Part shown: one piece after another, positions 1 through 6,774 of the stretch
Layout of the letters: every line of letters begins with the position of its first letter
Numbering within the stretch: position 1 is the first letter of the stretch
DNA from: Marinobacter azerbaijanicus
GTDB lineage: Bacteria; Pseudomonadota; Gammaproteobacteria; Pseudomonadales; Oleiphilaceae
Length of the DNA: 64,000 nt
Reading direction: 5' to 3'
Assembly: GCF_030250645.1 (NCBI RefSeq)
Contig: NZ_JASSVS010000003.1
Location: 248,001-312,000 of the forward strand
Translations under genes and position numbers: made by a program
The notes under the pieces: model-generated
The model's database searches: none
What the model was told of the DNA's origin: nothing
Seen by the model: only the letters and a program-made list of their open reading frames with translations

Positions 1-450
1 CAGGCGGCAGGGGCCCGGGGGCTGGTGCTGTTCAATCGCTTTTACCAGCCGGATATGGACCTGGATGAACTGGAACTGAGCCGCGAAGTGGTGTTGTCCA
101 CCAATGCCGAGCTGCCCCTGCGGCTTCATGGGATAGCGATGCTGTTCAATCGTACCGCGCTGGAAATGGCGGCTTCCGGTGGTGTGCACAGCGGCGATGA
201 TGCCGCCAAGGCGATCCTGTCTGGTGCCACGGTTGTGCAGATGGTGTCGGTGCTGCTGAGAGAGGGGCCGTCGGCGCTGGCACGGATTACGGGCGAAATG
301 AACCAGCGCCTCTCCACCATGGGTTACCGCACTCTGGCTGAAGCCCGCGGTGCCCTGTCACTGGCAAATGCCCCCAATTCCCGGACCTGGGAGCGGTTGA
401 ATTACGCCCACCTGTTGCACGGCTGGCAATCTTCACCAGGGACAACATGA
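1..450 (+). CDS. Dihydroorotate dehydrogenase-like protein, C-terminal part
   Basis: The frame is open from base 1, so the start lies outside the window; 149 C-terminal residues are seen. They resemble the end of the dihydroorotate-dehydrogenase-like flavoprotein family (FMN TIM barrel): FNRFYQPDMDLDELEL, then GGVHSGDDAAKAILSGA, which fits the strand-helix that binds the FMN phosphate, and a VSVLLREGP segment. In this branch of the family the substrate is often unknown, so true pyrimidine synthesis should not be assumed. It runs convergently towards the cytochrome b561 gene with a 22-base gap. Family assignment is fairly sure, function is not. Confidence 0.75.
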   Translation, partial: QAAGARGLVLFNRFYQPDMDLDELELSREVVLSTNAELPLRLHGIAMLFNRTALEMAASGGVHSGDDAAKAILSGATVVQMVSVLLREGPSALARITGEMNQRLSTMGYRTLAEARGALSLANAPNSRTWERLNYAHLLHGWQSSPGTT

Positions 451-472
451 GCGGAAACAGGGGGCAGCTGTG

Positions 473-1000
473 TCAGGCCATGCGCTTCAGTTCCCGATCC
501 TTCAGCAGGTACTGGTGCGCCAGCGCGGCTGCCACATGCAAGCCGATCATCAGCCATAGCAGGTTTGCCAGGGTCTCATGGACGTCTTCGCCGCTGTCTT
601 CCAGCCACTCGACTTCCGGGCCTGAAGCAAAGACGGTCCAGCCAAAGAAAGTGACGGTGTCCCCTTCACCTACGGCGGTAGCCAGTCCTGACAGAGGCAT
701 CAGAATCATCAGCGCGTACAGAGCGAAATGTCCCAGTTTCGCCATGGTTGCCCAGTGCTCGGGCGGTGAGAGGCGCGACCGGTTCAGCCATCGCCATAAG
801 CCACGAAATACCATCAGCCCGAACAAAGCCAGGCCAAGGCTTTGGTGCCAGGCCATCAGCGAGTGCTCCGAGAGGCTGTCTTCCAGGGCCTCGAACCAGA
901 CCTCGCTGGCAAGCATGAGCAGCAACAGGGCTGCCATTAGCCAGTGCAGGGCGCGGGAAACGCCGCCGTATCGGTTTTCTGCATCCATCAATGTCATCAT
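473..1000 (-). CDS. Cytochrome b561 family protein
   Basis: About 175 residues with four predicted membrane helices. Family members are inner-membrane di-haem b-type cytochromes that pass electrons between quinol and periplasmic or superoxide partners. Histidines placed as expected for haem ligands are seen in RALHWLMAAL near the N-terminus, AWHQSLGLALF, LGHFALYALM and GLHVAAALAHQYLL. The start is ATG at 1000 or 997; both follow an AAGGAG box, and 997 has the better spacing. It lies downstream of, and in the same direction as, the small periplasmic protein at 1060-1404, with a GC hairpin between them. The pair is divergent from a two-component system and may be its target (inference). Confidence 0.85.
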   Translation of the reverse strand: MMTLMDAENRYGGVSRALHWLMAALLLLMLASEVWFEALEDSLSEHSLMAWHQSLGLALFGLMVFRGLWRWLNRSRLSPPEHWATMAKLGHFALYALMILMPLSGLATAVGEGDTVTFFGWTVFASGPEVEWLEDSGEDVHETLANLLWLMIGLHVAAALAHQYLLKDRELKRMA

Positions 1001-1020
1001 CAATCTCCTTCAGGGGGGTG

Positions 1021-1041
1021 AGGGGCCCGGAAAGGGCCCCT
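1021..1041 (-). other. GC-rich hairpin between two genes
   Basis: AGGGGCCC (1021-1028), a 5-base loop, then GGGCCCCT (1034-1041) form a perfect 8-bp stem between the small periplasmic protein gene and cytochrome b561. No T-run follows on the minus strand, so it is better read as an attenuating or transcript-stabilising hairpin than a full terminator. Confidence 0.45.
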
Positions 1042-1059
1042 GCGCTGACCACAGGGGGG

Positions 1060-1404
1060 TCAGTCCCGGCGGGAGCCGCGAACCGGGGCACCGTATTGGT
1101 TGAACTCCTGTTCCCGGATCAGGTTCTGCTCGGCGTCCCGCAACTGCACCTGATAGGTGCCGTCGCTGGTTTCATTCACTGATACCTCCACCCCGGGGCC
1201 AAACCGTCTGAGTGCCCGGCCAAAGGCCATGATTCGCATTTCTTCAGTACTGTACTGTTTGAGATCCGCGTTCATGGGCTTTCCGTCGCGACGGTGCTCA
1301 TAACGCTGTTTTTCCCGGCAATCATCATCTGCAGACACCAGAAGTGGTGTTGCACTCAGCAAAGCGGCGGCGGATATAGCTGCAATCGTGGTGATCTTAT
1401 TCAT
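1060..1404 (-). CDS. Small exported protein of unknown function
   Basis: The protein has 114 residues. It begins with a clear Sec signal peptide (MNKITTIAAISAAALLSATP, cleavage probably near LLVSA-DD), so the mature part of roughly 90 residues is periplasmic. The mature start is charged (DDDCREKQRYEHRR) and holds a single Cys. The C-terminal part (VEVSVNETSDGTYQVQLRD) looks like a small beta-rich fold, loosely PepSY-like, but I do not recognise the family. The ATG at 1404 is chosen because AGGAGT lies 8 bases upstream; a longer frame exists but would bury the signal peptide. It is divergent from the response regulator at 1623 and followed by cytochrome b561, so it may be a target or accessory of that sensor system. 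Confidence 0.75.
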   Translation of the reverse strand: MNKITTIAAISAAALLSATPLLVSADDDCREKQRYEHRRDGKPMNADLKQYSTEEMRIMAFGRALRRFGPGVEVSVNETSDGTYQVQLRDAEQNLIREQEFNQYGAPVRGSRRD

Positions 1405-1508
1405 GATAGAACTCCTGATCTGGTGAAACCCATGACGGAATGTCATTGTTGGTCAGGTGTTATTGCATCAGGGAAACGTCGCAGAATTGTCTCTGCCAGG
1501 TGCTGAAG

Positions 1509-1527
1509 TTGTCGCAATTTGTCGCAA
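1509..1527 (+). promoter_or_regulatory. Direct-repeat operator candidate for the adjacent regulator
   Basis: TTGTCGCAA occurs twice with a 10-base period (1509-1517 and 1519-1527) in the 218-base spacer between the divergent exported protein and the OmpR-type regulator. OmpR/PhoB-type winged-helix regulators bind tandem half-sites with 10-11 bp spacing, so this is the natural operator for control of both directions. No expression data are available from sequence. Confidence 0.45.
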
Positions 1528-1622
1528 GAGCCGGAATTGGGATGATTTCTGACAACCTCACGCCCAGGCGCGACGGGGAGTCCCCTATAATCGGGGCAGA
1601 CAGTAAACAGACGGAGTAAAGA

Positions 1623-2348
1623 GTGAGCACATCGCCCACGATTCTGGTGGTTGACGATCACCGAGACATTCGCGACCTGGTCGGCCGCTATCTGCAGGAA
1701 CACGAGCTCCGTGTGCTGCTGGCGGATGGCGGGGATGCCATGAAACGTCAGTTGAGAGATCACACTGTGGATCTGGTTGTGCTGGACATCATGATGCCCG
1801 GCGACGATGGTCTGACGCTTTGCCGCTATCTCCGTGAACACACGGAACTGCCGATTATTCTGCTCACCGCCATGAGTGAGGAGACCGACCGTATCATCGG
1901 CCTGGAAATGGGCGCCGACGATTACCTGACCAAACCCTTTAACCCGAGGGAGCTTCTGGCACGCATCAAGGCGGTTCTGCGCCGAGCCACGGCGCTACCA
2001 CCACAACGCAGCCCAATGGCGGGGCAGTGCCTGTCCTTCGAAGGCTGGGCACTGAACGTCGACCGCCACCAACTGATCGACCCCGAAGGCGTGGAGGTGT
2101 CCCTCAGTACCGCTGAATTCAAATTGCTACTGGCGTTCCTGGAGCATGCCGGTCGGGTATTGTCGCGGGACCAGCTCATGGACCTGACCCTGGGCCGGGA
2201 AGCAGACGCCTTTGATCGCAGTATCGACAACCATGTCAGCCGGCTGCGCCGGAAGATTGATCCGGACCCCCGCAACCCCAAACTGATCAAGACCATCTGG
2301 GGTGGCGGTTACCAGTGGATTGCCACCGTCGGAGGGAAGCAGGAATGA
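1623..2348 (+). CDS. OmpR/PhoB-type response regulator
   Basis: The protein has 241 residues. The receiver domain spans about residues 5-120: acidic pair VVDDH, phospho-acceptor Asp55 in LDIMMPGDDG, switch Thr in LLTAM, and Lys in LTKPFNP. The winged-helix DNA-binding domain spans about 140-235 (FDRSIDNHVSRLRRKI, TIWGGGYQW). The start is GTG, placed by the GGAG box in ACGGAGTAAAGA. It overlaps the kinase gene by four bases (ATGA), so the two are translationally coupled. The divergent exported protein and cytochrome b561 are the likely first targets. The signal is discussed under the kinase. Confidence 0.92.
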   Translation: MSTSPTILVVDDHRDIRDLVGRYLQEHELRVLLADGGDAMKRQLRDHTVDLVVLDIMMPGDDGLTLCRYLREHTELPIILLTAMSEETDRIIGLEMGADDYLTKPFNPRELLARIKAVLRRATALPPQRSPMAGQCLSFEGWALNVDRHQLIDPEGVEVSLSTAEFKLLLAFLEHAGRVLSRDQLMDLTLGREADAFDRSIDNHVSRLRRKIDPDPRNPKLIKTIWGGGYQWIATVGGKQE

Positions 2349-3757
2349 GGTTCTGGCCCAGGCGTGCTGGTGGGCAGCTGGCTCTCCTGCTGATCCTCGT
2401 GCTGTTGGTGGCACAGATCATTACCATCGCCATTCTGGCAGGGGAGCGCCAGGGTGCCCTGCGCAGTGCCAGCCTGGAACATGTGCTGCAGCGGGTGGCC
2501 GATGCCTATAGCCTGCTCGACACCACAGACCCGGAACGGCAGGAGCGCATATTACGAGCACTATCCAGTCCTTCCCTGCAGCTTTCCGTCGATCCATCGC
2601 CGTCCCTGCCTGGCGACGAAGCCGGATCAATGACACAGCGACTGGCCATGGAGCTGGGCCTGCGCCGGGATCAGGTGCGAACGGCTGTGGAGGCTGATGA
2701 AGAGGAGTGTCTGCCTCGCCGGAGATCAGATCATGATGGGGATCGCGAGAAACACGACGACGATGACGAGCGCCATGAGTATGAGGAACACCGGGATGAT
2801 GAACATGGTGACAACCGGCGCGCCTGCGCCCCCATTCTTGGTGTTTCTCTGGCATTGTCGTCAGGACAATGGTTGAACGCACGAGCCCAGCCCCGTGCGC
2901 CTTCCTGGCTCTGGTTGAAGGCGACGCTCACCAGTGTTGGAATCACCGCTGTGCTGCTGACTCTCACGTTGCTGCTGGCTGTCCGCCGCATCCTGCGCCC
3001 CGTCAATGAACTGAGTCGAGCGGCCCAGGCCTTCGGGCGTGGCGAGAAAGTCCAGATACCGGAGCGGGGGCCTGAGGATATTCGTGAGGTGACGCGTGCC
3101 TTTAACCGGATGCAACATCAGGTCAGCCGGGCACAGGAAGACCGGGAACGCCTGCTGGCTGCCCTCGCCCACGACCTGCGAACGCCCATCACCTCGATGC
3201 GGCTGCGAGTGGAAATGCTGTCTGACGGGGAGGACAGGGATCGTTTGCTCGATTCCCTGCAGGAAATGCAGCATCTGGCCGAAGCCACTCTCGACTTCAT
3301 TCGGGGCAGTACTACAGAAAAATACCGACGTTACGATCTGACGACGCTGCTGGACAGCCTCTGTGGTGACCTGCAGGAAATGGGCTTCGCTGTGGAGTTC
3401 GAGGACAGCCCCCGATGTGTCCTCCAGGGACAGCCGGAGGCGGTCCGGCGGGCCCTGAGCAACCTGATCGAGAATGCCGTGAACTACGGCCAGCGGGCCG
3501 AGGTGAAACTGGGCACCTCTGAGAGCGAAGCCATTATTACCATCACTGATCAGGGGCCGGGTATTCCGGAAACCGAACGCACCCGGGTTTTCGAACCCTT
3601 TTACCGCCTGGAACAGTCCCGCAGCCGGGAAACCGGTGGCGCTGGCCTGGGGCTCGCCATTGCGCGCACGCTGATTCGTGGCATGGGAGGGGAGATCCAC
3701 CTCGATTCCGGCCCGGAAGGGCGGGGTCTGAGAGTTTCGGTGACGCTTCCGCTTTAA
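2345..3757 (+). CDS. Sensor histidine kinase with acidic/His-rich periplasmic loop
   Basis: The protein has 470 residues and starts at the ATG overlapping the regulator stop. TM1 lies at about 10-32, a periplasmic domain at about 33-190, TM2 at about 195-215, then HAMP, a dimerisation helix with His276 in LAHDLRTPI, and an ATPase domain (NLIENAVNYG, DQGPGIP, GGAGLGLAI). The odd part is residues 118-161: nearly all Asp, Glu, His and Arg, bounded by Cys122 and Cys161. Such loops in other proteins bind Ca2+, Mg2+, Zn2+, Cu2+ or cationic peptides, so a metal or cation sensor is a reasonable guess. A disulfide could close the loop. Kinase assignment is sure; the ligand is inference. Confidence 0.92.
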   Translation: MRFWPRRAGGQLALLLILVLLVAQIITIAILAGERQGALRSASLEHVLQRVADAYSLLDTTDPERQERILRALSSPSLQLSVDPSPSLPGDEAGSMTQRLAMELGLRRDQVRTAVEADEEECLPRRRSDHDGDREKHDDDDERHEYEEHRDDEHGDNRRACAPILGVSLALSSGQWLNARAQPRAPSWLWLKATLTSVGITAVLLTLTLLLAVRRILRPVNELSRAAQAFGRGEKVQIPERGPEDIREVTRAFNRMQHQVSRAQEDRERLLAALAHDLRTPITSMRLRVEMLSDGEDRDRLLDSLQEMQHLAEATLDFIRGSTTEKYRRYDLTTLLDSLCGDLQEMGFAVEFEDSPRCVLQGQPEAVRRALSNLIENAVNYGQRAEVKLGTSESEAIITITDQGPGIPETERTRVFEPFYRLEQSRSRETGGAGLGLAIARTLIRGMGGEIHLDSGPEGRGLRVSVTLPL

Positions 3758-3790
3758 TTTTGCCAGATGCCGGGGGTATCCGCCTGTACC

Positions 3791-3807
3791 CTTAATTCAA
3801 TCTTAAG
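3791..3807 (-). promoter_or_regulatory. PmrA-box-like repeat between convergent kinases
   Basis: CTTAAT-N5-CTTAAG on the plus strand (CTTAAG-N5-ATTAAG on the minus strand) matches the half-site and spacing of the boxes at 5949-5998. It overlaps the stop codon of the second kinase and lies between two convergent genes, where no promoter is expected. It may be chance or a decoy site. Confidence 0.25.
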
Positions 3808-5224
3808 AGCGACTATTGCTGGACGAAGGTCTTGCGGGAAGCCAGATGTTGACGCACAGCCCGGTCTGCCCGTCGGTTCTTCCGGCGAGGGTTAGCTGGC
3901 CCCCGTGGAGTTCTGCAATGCGCCGGGCAATGGCAAGCCCGAGCCCGGCACCGCCACCAAGTCGCTGATCAAGCCTGACGAAACGGCTTAGCGCCCGTTC
4001 CCGCTCTTCCGTCGGAATGCCAGGGCCCTGGTCACATACGGCAATGTGGTAGCCGTCGGCGGAAGGCTCGAGGTGGGTGGTAATGATGGTATGTTCGGGA
4101 CTGTACTGAATGGCATTGGCAAGCAGGGAGCGCATGAGGGTATTGATCAGCGCTCTGTGGCAGTAGATGAGGGCCTGGCCGGTATCGTCTTCCAGCACCG
4201 GCTCGATATTCTTTTCCAGGGCCAGGGGAGCTACATCGGCAATGCTCTGCTCAATAATCGCTGACAGGTTATGGTGCTCGGGAGCAAAATCGGTACCTGC
4301 ATCAACGCGGCTCAGCAGCAACATCTGCTCAACGAGGTGGACCATGCGGTCGACCGACTGGATCAGCCCCTTGAATTGCTCGGGATTATTTGCGCAGGCT
4401 TTCTCAAGGTTCAGCCGCAGCACCGCCAGCGGTGTCCGTAGCTCATGGGCTGCATCGGCGGAAAACCGGCGTTCCCGCTCGAGAGCCTGGTCCAGGCGGT
4501 TCAGCAGACTGTTCACCGCCTGAACCAGCCCCGCCACTTCCTTCGGGGCTTGCCGGTCATCAAGCGGGTGAATGCGTTCGGGTGCCATATTGCGGATGGG
4601 TCTTTCCAGCCTTACCAGCGGGCGGAATCCCAGTTGAATGGCGAGGCTGACGGCGATCAGCAGGAGCGGCAGGGCGATCAGCAATGGTAGCACATTGCCC
4701 AGGGCCAGTTCCTGGCTCAGTTCCTCACGGATATCTTCCCGCTGGGCTGTCCGGATCCAGAAGCCGGTGGCGGTGTCCTGAAGCGTGAAAACGCGCCAGC
4801 GGTAGCCCCTGGACTCTGCCCAGGAGTAGCCCGGGACCAACGTTTCGGAGTCATCGGCCTTGAGGGTGTCCAGCAACGGCATGCGGTCGGGCGTCCAGAC
4901 CTCAAAAGCCAGTTTTTTTTCGTATTTGTGTCCGATGCCTCCTGGCAGTATTTCGTTGGCATCTTTCTCAAAGTCGATTTTTCCCCGGTCGGGGACAGGT
5001 AATTCCAGAGTCTCACTCAGGGTTTTTGGTAACTCTTCCATTGACTGGGTGTCGGCGAGATGGCGCACCAGTCCCTGCACGATTCGGGTGCTCTGTGCCA
5101 GTTCGGCATCGAACAGCTCTTCCAGTTCATGGTTGCTTTCAACATAGCTCCAGGCGGCGGCGATTATGGCGATCAACAGAACGGTCGAGGTAACCAGGAG
5201 CGTCAGGGTGCGTGTCAGTGACAT
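3803..5224 (-). CDS. Sensor histidine kinase, QseC/PmrB-like
   Basis: The protein has 473 residues: TM1 at about 5-27, a periplasmic domain of about 150 residues resembling the 2CSK_N type seen in QseC/TctE kinases, TM2 at about 176-198, HAMP, His260 in ADAAHELRTPL, and an ATPase domain with NAIQYSPE, CDQGPGIP and GGAGLGLAI. It overlaps the upstream response regulator by 10 bases, so the two form one operon. QseC senses catecholamines/autoinducers in enterics, while PmrB senses Fe3+, acid or polymyxin. The sequence does not decide which applies. The boxes in front of the operon match the PmrA consensus, which favours a PmrAB-like output. Confidence 0.9.
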   Translation of the reverse strand: MSLTRTLTLLVTSTVLLIAIIAAAWSYVESNHELEELFDAELAQSTRIVQGLVRHLADTQSMEELPKTLSETLELPVPDRGKIDFEKDANEILPGGIGHKYEKKLAFEVWTPDRMPLLDTLKADDSETLVPGYSWAESRGYRWRVFTLQDTATGFWIRTAQREDIREELSQELALGNVLPLLIALPLLLIAVSLAIQLGFRPLVRLERPIRNMAPERIHPLDDRQAPKEVAGLVQAVNSLLNRLDQALERERRFSADAAHELRTPLAVLRLNLEKACANNPEQFKGLIQSVDRMVHLVEQMLLLSRVDAGTDFAPEHHNLSAIIEQSIADVAPLALEKNIEPVLEDDTGQALIYCHRALINTLMRSLLANAIQYSPEHTIITTHLEPSADGYHIAVCDQGPGIPTEERERALSRFVRLDQRLGGGAGLGLAIARRIAELHGGQLTLAGRTDGQTGLCVNIWLPARPSSSNSRS

Positions 5225-5901
5225 TCCGGCGCCCCGGCAGCGGCCTGGCTGTCGAGCAGGTAGCCAACACCACGAATGGTGCGGATGGTGGCCTTGCCAA
5301 TCCGTCGCCTCAGGTGGTGGATATGCACTTCAAGGGCATTGCTTTCTACGCCCTGTTCCCAGCCATAGAGCTGCTCTTCCAGGCGTCTGCGGGTTGCGAC
5401 CTGATCAGGGTGTCGCATGAGGTAGGTCAGGATCTGGAATTCACTGCGGGGAAGAACAACTGTCTCCTCCGCCGTGGTGAGCTGACAGGAATCAGGGTTC
5501 AATACCAGTTGCCCGACCGTCAGTCCGTTCTGAGGCACGATAGAGCCGCGACGTGTCACCGCCCGGATCCGGGCCTTCAGTTCGGCCATCGCAAACGGTT
5601 TGGTGAGGTAGTCATCTGCGCCGGCATCCAGTCCCTGCAGTTTTTCGTCGAGGTCTGCCCTTGCGGTCAGAATGATGATGGGTGTCCGGTTGCCCTGCTG
5701 CCGGCTGCGCCGGACGATATCGAGGCCATCCAACCGGGGCAGGGTCAGGTCCAGAATGGCCAGGTCAAAGTGCTCTTCCGTCAGGGCATTCAATGCCTGC
5801 TGACCATCATCAAGCCAGTCCACTGTGTTCTGGTTTTCCCGCAGCATGTCCAGCATGGTGCGGGCAAGCTGATGGTCGTCTTCTACCAGCAGTATGCGCA
5901 T
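5215..5901 (-). CDS. OmpR-type response regulator, QseB/PmrA-like
   Basis: The protein has 228 residues. Its receiver domain has VEDDH, Asp51 in LDLTLPRLDG, LTARADL and LTKPFAM; its winged helix contains SNALEVHIHHLRRRIG and TIRGVGYLL, a close fit to the QseB/PmrA/TctD branch. It is translated from an ATG at 5901 and coupled to the downstream kinase. Two tandem PmrA-type boxes lie 48 bases upstream, in the spacer shared with the divergent hemolysin-family operon. Autoregulation and control of that operon are therefore likely (inference). Confidence 0.9.
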   Translation of the reverse strand: MRILLVEDDHQLARTMLDMLRENQNTVDWLDDGQQALNALTEEHFDLAILDLTLPRLDGLDIVRRSRQQGNRTPIIILTARADLDEKLQGLDAGADDYLTKPFAMAELKARIRAVTRRGSIVPQNGLTVGQLVLNPDSCQLTTAEETVVLPRSEFQILTYLMRHPDQVATRRRLEEQLYGWEQGVESNALEVHIHHLRRRIGKATIRTIRGVGYLLDSQAAAGAPECH

Positions 5902-5948
5902 TGAATGAATCCTGTTGTGCTACCTGCAACTGAGTTTGCCATAGAAAG

Positions 5949-5965
5949 CTTAAGACGAGCTTAAG
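5949..5965 (+). promoter_or_regulatory. PmrA-type box 1
   Basis: CTTAAG (5949-5954), five bases, CTTAAG (5960-5965): a perfect direct repeat with 11-bp period and an exact match to the known PmrA consensus YTTAAK-N5-YTTAAK. It is the box nearer the response-regulator gene, 48 bases from its start codon. Confidence 0.7.
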
Positions 5966-5981
5966 AATTATGCCGCCCGGT

Positions 5982-5998
5982 CTTAAGCCTGGATTAAG
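5982..5998 (+). promoter_or_regulatory. PmrA-type box 2 with downstream -10 candidate
   Basis: CTTAAG (5982-5987), five bases, ATTAAG (5993-5998). One base departs from the PmrA consensus. A TATTCT hexamer at 6009-6014 lies 10 bases downstream, which would place the box over the -35 region of a promoter reading towards the hemolysin-family gene, as in activator-dependent PmrA promoters. Confidence 0.65.
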
Positions 5999-6063
5999 CC
6001 TCGCTCGATATTCTGGCAGTCCTGTTGAAGGGCATCGCGCCCGAATCCTGCTGGAGAGCGCTT

Positions 6064-6774
6064 ATGACTGACCCGCTAACGATGTCCACCTGTTGTCTCC
6101 CGGATGGCCGGGATGTGGTTCCGGTCATCCGGTGCGGCGGTCGATGGTTCAGCCAGATTGCTCCGGGGACGGCCATGGCCGGGACGGTTGGCGCCTTTAT
6201 CCGCAGGCGCTTTCTCCAGGCTTATGGCGCGGACCCGGCGTTGCGGATTCCGGCGTTGCTCGCCCTAACCACTGCCCAGGGCACGTTGTTGGCGGCGGTG
6301 GGCGTGCGTAATGCAGGCCAGGAGCGTCTGTTCCTCGAGGATTACCTGTCCGTTCCCGTGGAGGCGTTGATGCCGGTTTCCGGCATCAAGCGTCACACAC
6401 TCGCCGAAATTGCTCACCTCGCCGGTGTTGAAGCCGGTGTCAGCCGTTATCTGTTTGCCTCCCTGTCGGTCTGGCTGAAGGGTGCCGGTTATGACTGGGT
6501 GGTGTGTACTGGCACCGATCAGCTACGCAACAGTTTCCACCGGCTGGGTATTGCCACCGTAGTGTTGGCAGATGCAGATCCGGCCCGCCTGCCTGATGGT
6601 GGCGCTGGCTGGGGCCGATATTATCACCACCATCCGATGGTGATGGCGATCCGGGTGGATGACGGCATTTGTGCATTGCGGCGTGCCGGTCTGTTGAGAC
6701 TGATCCAGCCGGTAGAACAGACCACCGGCGCGGAAAATTCGATGGCGGGAGGCTCCTATGGCTGCACTGCCTGA
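6064..6774 (+). CDS. Thermostable hemolysin family protein
   Basis: The protein has 236 residues. It matches the pattern of the thermostable hemolysin family, first named from Vibrio: RLFLEDYLSVPVEAL, EIAHLA, SRYLFASLSVWLKGAGYDWVVCTGT, LRNSFHRLGI and WGRYYHHHP. No signal peptide is seen, and the family is widely suspected to have an acyltransferase (GNAT-like) fold, so a haemolytic role is doubtful and an enzyme role in this operon is more likely. ATG 6064 is chosen for the GGAG box seven bases upstream; an earlier TTG has no such site. It overlaps the next gene by 17 bases and is the first gene of an operon behind PmrA-type boxes. Confidence 0.8.
   Translation: MTDPLTMSTCCLPDGRDVVPVIRCGGRWFSQIAPGTAMAGTVGAFIRRRFLQAYGADPALRIPALLALTTAQGTLLAAVGVRNAGQERLFLEDYLSVPVEALMPVSGIKRHTLAEIAHLAGVEAGVSRYLFASLSVWLKGAGYDWVVCTGTDQLRNSFHRLGIATVVLADADPARLPDGGAGWGRYYHHHPMVMAIRVDDGICALRRAGLLRLIQPVEQTTGAENSMAGGSYGCTA

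Noticed and set aside
447..1103. Long plus-strand frame antisense to cytochrome b561
   Set aside because: Low-complexity Ser/Arg-rich translation typical of a shadow frame; the minus-strand gene has clear membrane helices and haem ligands.
2861..3700. 279-codon minus-strand frame across the first kinase
   Set aside because: Shadow of the kinase HAMP and ATPase domains; no recognisable fold or ribosome-binding site.
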